From NCBI RefSeq assembly GCF_009901565.1, contig NZ_WXEW01000009.1:372001-436000 (forward strand): a stretch of DNA of 64,000 nt. The letters run 5' to 3'. The notes under the pieces are model-generated. The model was given only the letters and a program-made list of their open reading frames with translations. It was not told where the DNA came from and searched no databases. The DNA is from Herbidospora solisilvae (lineage in GTDB: Bacteria; Actinomycetota; Actinomycetes; Streptosporangiales; Streptosporangiaceae). The position numbers and the translations under genes were made by a program. Shown here piece after piece: positions 47,028-55,588 of the stretch (the first letter of the stretch is position 1; each line of letters begins with the position of its first letter).

Positions 47028-49580
47028 ATGATCGACCTACTTGTGGGAAACGCCCTCAAGGCTCTGGACGAGTACGCGGCCTACACCCAGGAGCAGATCG
47101 ACCACATCGTCAAGAAGGCGTCCGTCGCGGCACTGGACGAGCATGCCGAACTCGCCGACCTCGCGGTCCGGGAGACCGGACGCGGCGTGTTCGAGGACAA
47201 GGCCGTCAAGAACCTCTTCGCCTGCGAGCACGTGACCCACAGCATGGCGGCGCTGAAGACCGTCGGGGTGATCTCCCGCGACGACATCACCGGCCTGGTC
47301 GAGATCGCCGAGCCCGTGGGGGTGATCGCCGGCATCACCCCGGTCACCAACCCGACCTCGACCACCATCTTCAAGGCCCTCATCGCGCTGAAGACGCGCA
47401 ACCCGATCGTCTTCGCCTTCCACCCGGCGGCCCAGCAGTGCAGCGCCGCGGCGGCCCGGGTGGTGCGCGACGCGGCGGTGGCGGCGGGCGCGCCGGAGCA
47501 CTGCGTGCAGTGGATCACCGAACCGTCGCTCCAGGCCACGACCGCGCTGATGCGGCACGACGGCGTCGCGACGATCCTGGCGACCGGCGGCAACGGCATG
47601 GTGCGCGCCGCCTACTCGGCGGGCAAGCCGGCGCTCGGCGTCGGCGCGGGCAACGTGCCCGCCTATGTGGAAGCCACGGCCGACGTGCGGCGCGCGGTGA
47701 ACGACATCGTGCTGAGCAAGGCCTTCGACAACGGCATGGTGTGCGCCAGCGAGCAGGCGGTCATCCTCGACGCCGCGGTCCACGACACCGCGCTCGCGGA
47801 GTTCGCCCGGCTGCACGCCCACCTGGCCACCCCCGACGAGAAGCGAAAGCTGGAGGACCTGCTGTTCACCGCCGGGGCCATCAACCCCGACGTGGTGGGC
47901 CGCCCCGTCGAGTGGATCGCCGAGCAGGCCGGATTCACCGTTCCGGAGGGGACTTCGATCATCCTGGCGGAGGTGGCGGGCGTCGGCCCGGCCGAGCCGC
48001 TGACCAGGGAGAAGCTCTGCCCCGTCCTCGCGGTGCTGAGGGCGGGCGACCGGCAGGAGGGCATCACGCTGGCCGAGCGCATGGTCGAGTTCGGCGGGCT
48101 CGGGCACAGCGCGGCCGTGCACACCCGCGACGCGGCGCTGGCCGAGGAGTTCGGGGAGCGGGTGAAGGCTGTGCGGATCATCTGGAACTCGCCCGCCTCG
48201 CAGGGCGGCATCGGCGACATCTACAACGCCTTCCTGCCCTCGCTCACACTGGGGTGCGGCAGCTACGGCCGCAACTCGGTGTCGCACAACATCTCGGCCG
48301 TCGACCTGCTCAACATCAAGCGCATTGGGCGGCGGACCAACAACCTCCAGTGGTTCAAGGTCCCCGCCAAGGTCTACTTCGAGCCGCACGCCATCCGCTA
48401 CCTGGCCGACATGCCGGACGTCCACCGGGTGACCGTCGTGACCGACCCGACGATGACCCGCCTCGGGTACGTGGACCGGATCATCACCGTCCTGAACCGG
48501 CGGCCCGAACGGGTCGCGCTCCAGATCATCGACGACGTCGAGCCGGAACCCAGCGTCGCCACGGTGGACCGGGGCGCCGAACTCATGCGCTCCTTCAGGC
48601 CCGACACGATCGTCGCGCTGGGCGGCGGGTCGGCGATGGACGCCGCCAAGGTCATGTGGCTGCGTTATGAGCACCCCGAGGTCGTCTTCGCCGACATGCG
48701 GCAGAAGTTCTTCGACATCCGCAAGCGCGCCTTCCGGTTCCCGCCGCTCGGCGCGCTGGCCCGGCTGGTCTGCGTGCCCACCACGTCGGGGACGGGCGCG
48801 GAGGTGACGCCCTTCGCCGTCATCACCGACACCGCGACCGGCAAGAAGTACCCGCTGGCCGACTACGCGCTCACTCCGACCGTAGCGATCATCGATCCGG
48901 TGCTCGCCGCCGACCTGCCGCCGGTGGTCACCGCCGACAGCGGCTTCGACGCGCTCACCCACGCCATCGAGGCCTATGTGTCGGTGTACGCGAGCGACTT
49001 CACCGACGGCCTGGCCCTGCACGCGATCAAGCTGATCTTCGCCAACCTGGAACGGGCCGTCCGTAACGGCGCGGCCGATCCCGAGGCGCGGGAACGCATG
49101 CACAACGCCGGCACCATCGCCGGCATGGCGTTCGGCAACGCCTTCCTCGGAATCGTGCACGCCATGTCGCACACCCTGGGCGCCACCTTCCACATCGCCC
49201 ACGGCCGGACCAACGCGGTGCTACTCCCGCACGTCATCCGCTACAACGGCACCGTCCCCGCCAAGCCCACCGGCTGGCCCAAGTACGAGCACTACCGCGC
49301 TCCCGAACGCTTCGCCGAGATCGCCCGCTCCCTCGGAATCGACGGCGGCGCCGAGGAACTGGCCCAGGCCGTCGAACGGCTGCGCGACGCCGTCGGCATC
49401 GAGCCCACCTTCCAGAAACTCGGCGTCGACGAGCGGGACTTCCTGGACGCCCTGCCCGCGCAGGCCCGAAACGCCTACGAGGACCAGTGCGCCCCCGCCA
49501 ACCCGCGCATGCCGATGCTCGCCGACATGCGCGCCCTGATGCGCGCCGCCTACTACGGCGCACCCCGTGGTGAGGAGTGA
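47028..49580 (+). CDS. adhE: Bifunctional acetaldehyde/alcohol dehydrogenase
   Basis: The N-terminal half is a CoA-acylating aldehyde dehydrogenase (GVIAGITPVTNPTSTTIFKA; catalytic Cys239 in NGMVCASEQ). The C-terminal half is an iron-dependent alcohol dehydrogenase (ALGGGSAMDAAKVMW, DSGFDALTHAIEAYVS, VHAMSHTLGATFHIAHGRTN). At 850 residues it is full length. It converts acetyl-CoA to ethanol and oxidises two NADH, balancing PFL-based fermentation. I use ATG 47028, with GGAGG 9 bp upstream. It leads the adhE-ppdK-CBS unit. Confidence 0.97.
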   Translation: MIDLLVGNALKALDEYAAYTQEQIDHIVKKASVAALDEHAELADLAVRETGRGVFEDKAVKNLFACEHVTHSMAALKTVGVISRDDITGLVEIAEPVGVIAGITPVTNPTSTTIFKALIALKTRNPIVFAFHPAAQQCSAAAARVVRDAAVAAGAPEHCVQWITEPSLQATTALMRHDGVATILATGGNGMVRAAYSAGKPALGVGAGNVPAYVEATADVRRAVNDIVLSKAFDNGMVCASEQAVILDAAVHDTALAEFARLHAHLATPDEKRKLEDLLFTAGAINPDVVGRPVEWIAEQAGFTVPEGTSIILAEVAGVGPAEPLTREKLCPVLAVLRAGDRQEGITLAERMVEFGGLGHSAAVHTRDAALAEEFGERVKAVRIIWNSPASQGGIGDIYNAFLPSLTLGCGSYGRNSVSHNISAVDLLNIKRIGRRTNNLQWFKVPAKVYFEPHAIRYLADMPDVHRVTVVTDPTMTRLGYVDRIITVLNRRPERVALQIIDDVEPEPSVATVDRGAELMRSFRPDTIVALGGGSAMDAAKVMWLRYEHPEVVFADMRQKFFDIRKRAFRFPPLGALARLVCVPTTSGTGAEVTPFAVITDTATGKKYPLADYALTPTVAIIDPVLAADLPPVVTADSGFDALTHAIEAYVSVYASDFTDGLALHAIKLIFANLERAVRNGAADPEARERMHNAGTIAGMAFGNAFLGIVHAMSHTLGATFHIAHGRTNAVLLPHVIRYNGTVPAKPTGWPKYEHYRAPERFAEIARSLGIDGGAEELAQAVERLRDAVGIEPTFQKLGVDERDFLDALPAQARNAYEDQCAPANPRMPMLADMRALMRAAYYGAPRGEE

Positions 49581-49583
49581 GAG

Positions 49584-52154
49584 ATGTCCTACGTACGCGA
49601 CTTCGCCGACGGCGGCATGGAGCTCAAGGACCTGCTCGGCGGCAAGGGCGCCAACCTCGCCGAGATGACCCGCATGGGCCTGCCCGTACCGCCCGGCTTC
49701 ACCGTCACGACCGAGGCCTGCCGGACCTACCTCAAGCTGGGGGAGACCCCCGACGGGCTGTTCGCCGAGATCCGCCGTCACCTCGACGACGTCGAGCAGC
49801 TCATGGGCCGCCGCCTCGGCGACCCGGCCGACCCGCTGCTGCTGTCGGTCCGGTCGGGCGGCAGATTCTCCATGCCGGGGATGATGGAGACGATCCTCGA
49901 CATCGGCCTCAACGACGTCACCGTCGAGGGCCTGGCCGCCGTCTCCGGCGACGAGGAGTTCGCCTGGGACTGCTACCGGCGGCTCATCTCGATGTACGGA
50001 TCCACTGTCGCCCACGTGCCGCATGACCTGTTCGAGCAGGCCCACGCCACTGAGCCCGATCCACGCCGCCTGGTCGCCGCGTACAAGAGGATCTTCGCCG
50101 ATCACTCCGGCGAGGAGTTCCCACAGGACCCCCAGGCCCAGCTCGAAGGGGCGGTGCTGGCCGTCTTCCGGTCGTGGAACACCGAACGCGCCCGCGTCTA
50201 CCGCCGGGCCGAGCACATCCCCGACGACCTCGGCACCGCCGTGAACATCATGGCCATGGTGTACGGCAACCGCGGCCCCGCCTCCGGCACCGGCGTCGCC
50301 TTCACCCGCGACCCCGCGACCGGCGCCCGTGGCGTCTACGGCGACTACCTGCAGAACGCCCAGGGCGAGGACGTCGTCGCCGGCATCCGCGACACCCTGC
50401 CGCTGAACCGGCTGGCCGAGCTCGACCGCCGGAGCTACGAGGAGCTCACGGCCGCCCTCGCGACGCTGGAGGCCCGCTACCGCGACCTCTGCGACGTGGA
50501 GTTCACCATCGAGGAGGGCCGGCTGTGGCTGCTCCAGACCCGGGTGGGCAAGCGCACCGCCGCCGCGGCCTTCGTCATCGCGGCCCAGCTCGTCGACGAG
50601 GGGGTCATCACCCTCGACGAGGCCCTGCTCCGCGTCGACGGCGCACGGCTCGCCCAGTTGATGTTCCCCCGCTTCGACCTGACCGACTCGCCTCTTCCGC
50701 TGGCCACCGGAGTGCCCGCCTCGCCCGGAGCCGCCTGTGGCCGGGCCGTCTTCGACTCCCGGACGGCCACCGAGGCGCGCGGCCCCGTGATCCTGGTCCG
50801 CCGCGAGACCAACCCCGACGACCTGCCCGGCATGCTGGCCGCGACCGGCATCCTGACCAGCCACGGAGGCAAGACCTCGCACGCCGCCGTCGTCGCCCGC
50901 GGCATGGGCCGCACCTGCGTCTGCGGCGCGCCGATCGAGGTCGACGAGGAACGGCGGGAGTTCCGCACCGGAGACGCGGTGATCAGGGAAGGCGACCTGA
51001 TCTCGGTCGACGGCGCCACCGGCCGCGTCTACCCGGGCGAGCTGCCCGTCACGCCGTCACCCGTGGTCCGCCACTTCGACGGCGCCGTCCCCGCGGATGC
51101 CGGGCCGCTCGTCTCGGCGGTCGCCCGGTTGGTCGGCCGCGCCGACGCGGTGCGCCGTCTGGGCGTGTACGCCAACGCCGACACCCCGGAGGACGCCGCT
51201 CGTGCCCGCCGGTTCGGCGCGGCCGGGATCGGGCTGTGCCGTACCGAGCACATGTTTCTCGGAGAACGACGCCGGCTCGTCGAAAGGCTGATCATCGCCG
51301 AGGACGAGACCGAGATCCGGACCGCGCTCGACGCGTTGCTGCCGCTCCAGCGGGCCGACTTCACCCGCATCCTGGCCGCCATGGACGGCCTGCCGGTGAC
51401 CATCCGCCTGATCGACCCGCCGCTGCATGAGTTCCTGCCGTCGTACGAGGACCTCCTCGGCGCCACCGACGACCACTCCCGTGAACTGCTGACCGCCGTG
51501 CGCCGCCTGCGGGAGACCAACCCCATGCTCGGCCTGCGCGGGGTCCGGCTCGGCCTGATCGTCCCCGGTCTGTTCGCCATGCAGGTCAGGGCGATAGCGG
51601 AGGCCGCCGCCGAGCGGGTGGCCGCCGGAGGCCGGCCGAAGCCCGAGATCATGGTGCCCCTCGTGGGCGACGTCAGGGAACTGGCCACGGTGAAGGCGGA
51701 AGCCGTGAAGGTGCTGGACGAGATCTTCCCCGGCATCCCGATCGGCACGATGGTCGAGGTGCCGCGCGCCGCCCTGACCGCCGGATCGATCGCCGCCGAG
51801 GCCGAGTTCTTCTCCTTCGGCACCAACGACCTCACCCAGATGACCTGGGGCTTCTCCCGGGACGACGTCGAAGGGTCGATCTTCCCCGCCTATCTGCGGA
51901 TGGGAATCCTGGAGGAGTCCCCGTTCGAGACCCTCGACCGGCCCGGCATCGGCCGCCTGATCACGATCGCCGTGGACGAGGGCCGGCGCGCGCGTCCCGG
52001 CCTGCGGATCGGCGTCTGCGGCGAGCACGGGGGCGACCCCGCCTCGATCCGGTTCTTCGCCGAGGCCGGGCTGGACTACGTGTCCTGCTCCCCCTTCCGG
52101 GTCCCCGTGGCCCGCCTCGAAGCGGGCCGCGCCGCCCTGCTGTCCCCCGAATGA
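49584..52154 (+). CDS. ppdK: Pyruvate, phosphate dikinase (856 aa)
   Basis: Interconverts PEP + AMP + PPi and pyruvate + ATP + Pi. The ATP-grasp part starts FADGGMELKDLLGGKGANLA. The phosphohistidine domain has TSHGGKTSHAAVVARGMG with catalytic His433, and the TIM-barrel PEP part has GLCRTEHMFLGERR and a C-terminal VCGEHGGDPASIRFF. It lies 3 bp after adhE, so the two are co-transcribed. In a fermenting cell it can spare ATP by using PPi, or run toward PEP for biosynthesis; the direction is not decidable from sequence. Confidence 0.96.
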   Translation: MSYVRDFADGGMELKDLLGGKGANLAEMTRMGLPVPPGFTVTTEACRTYLKLGETPDGLFAEIRRHLDDVEQLMGRRLGDPADPLLLSVRSGGRFSMPGMMETILDIGLNDVTVEGLAAVSGDEEFAWDCYRRLISMYGSTVAHVPHDLFEQAHATEPDPRRLVAAYKRIFADHSGEEFPQDPQAQLEGAVLAVFRSWNTERARVYRRAEHIPDDLGTAVNIMAMVYGNRGPASGTGVAFTRDPATGARGVYGDYLQNAQGEDVVAGIRDTLPLNRLAELDRRSYEELTAALATLEARYRDLCDVEFTIEEGRLWLLQTRVGKRTAAAAFVIAAQLVDEGVITLDEALLRVDGARLAQLMFPRFDLTDSPLPLATGVPASPGAACGRAVFDSRTATEARGPVILVRRETNPDDLPGMLAATGILTSHGGKTSHAAVVARGMGRTCVCGAPIEVDEERREFRTGDAVIREGDLISVDGATGRVYPGELPVTPSPVVRHFDGAVPADAGPLVSAVARLVGRADAVRRLGVYANADTPEDAARARRFGAAGIGLCRTEHMFLGERRRLVERLIIAEDETEIRTALDALLPLQRADFTRILAAMDGLPVTIRLIDPPLHEFLPSYEDLLGATDDHSRELLTAVRRLRETNPMLGLRGVRLGLIVPGLFAMQVRAIAEAAAERVAAGGRPKPEIMVPLVGDVRELATVKAEAVKVLDEIFPGIPIGTMVEVPRAALTAGSIAAEAEFFSFGTNDLTQMTWGFSRDDVEGSIFPAYLRMGILEESPFETLDRPGIGRLITIAVDEGRRARPGLRIGVCGEHGGDPASIRFFAEAGLDYVSCSPFRVPVARLEAGRAALLSPE

Positions 52155-52167
52155 GAAGAGGAACATC

Positions 52168-52860
52168 ATGCGTGTCAACGTGCGGGACGTCATGACGGCC
52201 GACGTGGTCTCCGTGGCCGCCACCACCCCCTTCAAGGAGGTCGCCCGGACACTGGTCGGCCGCGGCATCAGCGCGGTGCCCGTCCTGGACGCCGAAGGCG
52301 TCGCCATCGGCGTCGTCTCCGAGGCCGATCTGCTTCGTAAGGAAGAGTTCCGCCAGCTCTACTACCGCGAGGGTTATGAGCCCGCCGGCCGCAGCCGTCA
52401 CGACCGCACGCCGGGCTTCGAGGCCAGGCGCAAGTCCGAGGCCCTGACGGCCGCCGACGTCATGACCACCCCGGTGGTCACCGTCCCGCCCGACACCCCC
52501 GCCGTGCGTGCCGCACGGGTGATGGATCAGGAGGGCGTCAGGCGGCTGCTGGTCGCCGACCAGGGCCGGGTGGTCGGCGTGGTCAGCCGGGGCGACCTGC
52601 TGCGGGTCTTCGTCCGGGACGACGCCGACCTCGTGTCCGAGATCACCGAGGAGGTCCTGGGCCCGGCCAAGTGGATCACGATGGACCGGCTCGCCGTCAC
52701 CGCCTCCGACGGCGTCGTCACCGTCTCCGGCCGGACCCCCACACGCAGTGAGGCCGAACTGGCCGTGAGCATGACGCGCCGCGTCAACGGCGTCGTCGCG
52801 GTCGTCGACGAGCTCGGCTGGGACGAGGACGACCTGCCCGCGTGGCGGGGACGGCGATGA
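52168..52860 (+). CDS. CBS-CBS-BON protein (230 aa)
   Basis: CBS modules MRVNVRDVMTADVVSVAATT and AADVMTTPVVTVPPDTPAVR are followed by a BON domain (AVTASDGVVTVSGRTPTRSE, VNGVVAVVDELGW). The linker YYREGYEPAGRSRH closely resembles that of the protein at 37638. It lies 13 bp after ppdK and likely ends the adhE operon, or continues into hsp20. Confidence 0.9.
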   Translation: MRVNVRDVMTADVVSVAATTPFKEVARTLVGRGISAVPVLDAEGVAIGVVSEADLLRKEEFRQLYYREGYEPAGRSRHDRTPGFEARRKSEALTAADVMTTPVVTVPPDTPAVRAARVMDQEGVRRLLVADQGRVVGVVSRGDLLRVFVRDDADLVSEITEEVLGPAKWITMDRLAVTASDGVVTVSGRTPTRSEAELAVSMTRRVNGVVAVVDELGWDEDDLPAWRGRR

Positions 52861-52954
52861 CCAAGGACACCCGTCCCGGGGACCTGCGGCTCTGCCCGCC
52901 TGCGCCGGGCCGGGATCGAATGGAATCGAGCACAGCACACCAGGAGGTGGAGCG

Positions 52955-53353
52955 ATGAGCACACTCACGCGCCGGGACAAGGGGATCATCCCCGAGATCT
53001 TCGAGCTGCTGGAGACCCCGTTCCTGGGGGCCCGCCCTCTGCGGCTGGAGGGCGTCGTCCGCGACGGGCGTTACGTCCTGCGCGCCGAGCTCCCCGGCAT
53101 CGACCCGGAGGACGTCGAGGTCACCCTCACGGGCGGCGTCCTGACGATCCACGCCGAGCGGCAGCGCGAGGACACCGACGCCGTCCACACCGAGTTCAGG
53201 TACGGCAGCCTGACCCGGTCGGTCACCCTCCCCCAGGGAGCGCAGGAGACCGACGCGACCGCCGTCTACGACAAGGGCATCTTGGAGATCACCCTCAAGT
53301 TGTCCGACACCAAGGAAGCGGGCACCCGCATCCCGGTCACCGTCCCCAAGTAG
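52955..53353 (+). CDS. Hsp20/alpha-crystallin chaperone, HspX-like (132 aa)
   Basis: The alpha-crystallin core GRYVLRAELPGIDPEDVEVT, GGVLTIHAERQRED, FRYGSLTRSVTLPQGAQETD and YDKGILEITLKL is close to M. tuberculosis HspX/Acr (Rv2031c), the signature DosR-regulon chaperone. It is an ATP-independent holdase for long-term survival. It lies 94 bp after a CBS-BON gene. A lone AGGACACCCGTCCC (52864-52877) upstream is a possible DevR-like site, but it lacks the paired partner. Confidence 0.95.
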   Translation: MSTLTRRDKGIIPEIFELLETPFLGARPLRLEGVVRDGRYVLRAELPGIDPEDVEVTLTGGVLTIHAERQREDTDAVHTEFRYGSLTRSVTLPQGAQETDATAVYDKGILEITLKLSDTKEAGTRIPVTVPK

Positions 53354-53367
53354 TCACCCCGTAACGC

Positions 53368-53391
53368 GGCCCGCCCTTCACCGGGCGGGCC
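53368..53391 (+). terminator. Stem-loop between hsp20 and CBS-BON
   Basis: GGCCCGCCC (53368-53376) pairs with GGGCGGGCC (53383-53391) around a 6-base loop, 15 bp after the hsp20 stop. It may terminate most hsp20 transcripts or stabilise the 3' end while allowing some read-through. Confidence 0.65.
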
Positions 53392-53407
53392 ATGGAGGAC
53401 CAGGATC

Positions 53408-54100
53408 ATGCGTACCAAGGTGCAGGACATCATGACCGTCGAGGTCGTGACCGTCGGCGCGGACATGACGTTCAAGGATGTGGCTCATACCCTGCTGAGC
53501 AACCGCGTCAGCGCCGTCCCGGTGGTCGACGCGGACAACCGTGTCTTGGGGGTCGTCTCCGAGGCCGATCTGATGCGCAAGACGGAGTTCCAGGACGAGT
53601 ACAGACAGCCGTGGAAGGTACGGCTTCGCCACCGGCTGTCCCCGGAGGGCGCTCACCCGGCGGGCAAGGCGGACGCGCTCACGGCCGCGGATCTGATGAC
53701 CGCTCCCGCGCGGACCGTGCATCCGGAGTCCTCGGTGGCCGCCGCGGCCCGCCAGATGGACGAGTTCGGCGTCAAACGGCTCGTGGTCACCCTGGACGAC
53801 GGGGTCGTGCGCGGCCTTCTCAGCCGGGCCGACCTCCTCAAGGTCTTCGTCCGCCCCGACGCCGATCTGGTGCGGGAGGTGCGGCATGACGTGCTCGGCC
53901 GTTATCTGTGGGTCGACACCTCCGACGTCAGGGTCAGTGCCGACCGGGGAGTCGTCACCCTCAGCGGCGCCATCGGCAGGCACAGCGACGCCGAGATCGC
54001 CGCCCGGCTCACCCACCGGGTGGACGGCGTGGTCGACGTCGTCAACGAACTGGAATGGCAGCAGGACGACCTGCGCACCCGCCATGCCCGGACGGCGTAG
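53408..54100 (+). CDS. CBS-CBS-BON protein (230 aa)
   Basis: MRTKVQDIMTVEVVTVGADM and TAADLMTAPARTVHPESSVA are CBS modules, and a BON domain follows (VRVSADRGVVTLSGAIG, VDGVVDVVNELEW). The linker LRHRLSPEGAHPAGK relates it to the protein at 37638. It follows hsp20 by 54 bp on the same strand, with a stem-loop between, and is closed by a strong hairpin. Confidence 0.9.
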   Translation: MRTKVQDIMTVEVVTVGADMTFKDVAHTLLSNRVSAVPVVDADNRVLGVVSEADLMRKTEFQDEYRQPWKVRLRHRLSPEGAHPAGKADALTAADLMTAPARTVHPESSVAAAARQMDEFGVKRLVVTLDDGVVRGLLSRADLLKVFVRPDADLVREVRHDVLGRYLWVDTSDVRVSADRGVVTLSGAIGRHSDAEIAARLTHRVDGVVDVVNELEWQQDDLRTRHARTA

Positions 54101-54111
54101 CCGCTCACGCG

Positions 54112-54141
54112 TCAGGCCCCGGTCCGCCGACCGGGGCCTGA
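54112..54141. terminator. Hairpin between convergent genes
   Basis: TCAGGCCCCGGTC (54112-54124) and its complement (54129-54141) form a perfect 13-bp stem with a 4-base loop between the CBS-BON gene and the convergent Rv1733c-like gene. Confidence 0.85.
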
Positions 54142-54157
54142 TCGCATTGTGGGGTCA

Positions 54158-54706
54158 TCACGCCTGGCGGGGCCGACGCCACCGTCGGTCGGCGACCAGC
54201 CAGTCGTCGCCCCACCGGGTGAGGCGGCGACGGTTGAGAAAGAAGCGCACCCACATGTACACCACCGCCAGCAACCCGGCGGCCGTCAACGCGGTACCCA
54301 ACCCGGTGATGCCCGCCGCCAGGGCGAGTTCCTGCGGATCTCTCGGGCGCGGGGCGATCTGGTGACGCCCGTCGAGCCACACCTGGCGGATGGTGTCGGC
54401 CTGGCTCGCGGGAGGGGCCAGACCCTTCCCCGCGACGACCGCGCCGTCGGGTGACCGCCACCGGCCGGTGGTGTACCGGATGACCACCAGCGCCCGCCCC
54501 GGGGGAGCGGCCGCTTCTGCGCGGACCCCGCTCTCGTACATGGCGGAGGCGATCCACACGGCCGGCCACAAGGACAGCAGCGCCAGCGAAACGAGCACGG
54601 CGACGACGGCCGCCTCCCACCGGTCCGAGGACCGGCGTAACGGATTCCGGTCCGGCCGGTACAGCCGGACCACCCTCATGATTCGATCGGCCGTTCTCAT
54701 GGCCAT
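54158..54706 (-). CDS. Rv1733c-like membrane protein (182 aa)
   Basis: The N-terminal RPDRNPLRRSSDRWEAAVVA resembles the NPL-R-xDR-EA signature of M. tuberculosis Rv1733c, a DosR-regulon membrane antigen. One helix (VAVLVSLALLSLWPAVWIAS) and a second near residues 130-155 (ALAAGITGLGTALTAAGLLA) flank an exported loop of about 75 residues. Function is unknown. It lies 15 bp downstream of the flavodoxin gene and is probably co-transcribed with it from box-bearing DNA. Confidence 0.82.
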   Translation of the reverse strand: MAMRTADRIMRVVRLYRPDRNPLRRSSDRWEAAVVAVLVSLALLSLWPAVWIASAMYESGVRAEAAAPPGRALVVIRYTTGRWRSPDGAVVAGKGLAPPASQADTIRQVWLDGRHQIAPRPRDPQELALAAGITGLGTALTAAGLLAVVYMWVRFFLNRRRLTRWGDDWLVADRRWRRPRQA

Positions 54707-54721
54707 GCCCTCCCACGCCGC

Positions 54722-55231
54722 TCAGAGAGACGAGGCCGTCTCGGCCAGGGACCGCCCCCACTCGAACGCGCGAGCGGCCTCGATCTCCTCGAGCGGGCCC
54801 TTGGTGCCGGTGACGTAGAAGCTGGTCGGCGCCGCGAGGAGGATCATCCGATGGCGCCGCAGCGCCTTGTGGACGCCCTTCGCCGCCGAGCCCGGCAGAT
54901 AGGCCGCCCTGAGCCGGGTGTCGAAGGCCGCCGCAGCGATCGGCTTGTTCACCTGCAGGGCGGTCAGCCACTCGCGCACTCCGCCGCCCTTGGAGACGAG
55001 GCCCTCCGGGGCCTGTTCGAGTGCCGACTTGCGGGTGCTCGCCCGCGACATGCCGAACGCGTGCGTGGGGCCGCCGACCACGAGAAGCCCGACATCGTCG
55101 GGCATGACGGTGGGCGCCGCCCCGACCTCGACGACCTCGGCCGGCATGGCGCCGCCCAGGCCCCGCGCCACTTCCTCGGCGATCTTCATGGTGTTGCCGA
55201 ACATGGATTCGCAGACGACAAGCGCACGCAT
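54722..55231 (-). CDS. Flavodoxin-family protein (169 aa)
   Basis: MRALVVCESMFGNTMKIAEE holds the FMN phosphate loop (ESMFGNT). VGLLVVGGPTHAFGMSRAST and a late APTSFYVTGTKGPLEEIEAA complete a short flavodoxin-like fold. I choose ATG 55231, with GGGGAG about 9 bp upstream, over 55240. It could supply low-potential electrons, for example to the PFL activase or the nitroreductases (inference). Tandem DevR-like boxes lie 76 bp upstream. Confidence 0.9.
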   Translation of the reverse strand: MRALVVCESMFGNTMKIAEEVARGLGGAMPAEVVEVGAAPTVMPDDVGLLVVGGPTHAFGMSRASTRKSALEQAPEGLVSKGGGVREWLTALQVNKPIAAAAFDTRLRAAYLPGSAAKGVHKALRRHRMILLAAPTSFYVTGTKGPLEEIEAARAFEWGRSLAETASSL

Positions 55232-55306
55232 GGCGCCCATCTCCCCTCGTGGGAAAGACCTCGACTTGACACTCTCAGTGTCTGTGGGGGACCGGGATGC
55301 GTATCA

Positions 55307-55342
55307 GGGTCGAAGACCACCAGCGACCACGACTTTGGTCCA
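55307..55342 (-). promoter_or_regulatory. Tandem DevR-like boxes, flavodoxin operon
   Basis: GGGTCGAAGACCAC (55307-55320) and ACGACTTTGGTCCA (55329-55342) have centres 22 bp apart, with GAAG and TTTG cores as at the adhE promoter. They adjoin the PNPOx relic. Confidence 0.6.
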
Positions 55343-55344
55343 TC

Positions 55345-55480
55345 GCCGTGGGCCTCGGCGGCCTTCGCGGCTCGGCTCAATTTGAAAAGCGATTCTACTT
55401 CCAGATCGTCGATTCCGGATTGCGGGTTTTGATCCATGGTGCCGCTTTTTGCGAATACGGAACACCGTAGGTGCGCCCGA
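55345..55480 (-). pseudogene. PNPOx-like relic
   Basis: In two frames the minus strand reads VFRIRK and SGTMDQNPQSGIDDLEVESL. These match VFRIREGGTMDESLRSGIED of the intact PNPOx-like gene at 21614-22051. Only the middle third survives. It is adjacent to a decayed CBS-Acg gene, repeating the gene order at 20-22 kb. Confidence 0.65.
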
Positions 55481-55588
55481 TTCCATCTGGTTCGATACGC
55501 ATGCTCAGTCAGTTCGTCCAGTCTGCTAAGAAGGAAGCAATAGGACTTCCTGCGTATTCTGTCGTCACCACTCGCGGAGTATGGATGG

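Noticed and set aside
52864-52877. AGGACACCCGTCCC upstream of hsp20
   Set aside because: Outer halves match a DevR-like box but the core is GC-rich and no partner lies 22 bp away. It is kept only as a note under hsp20.
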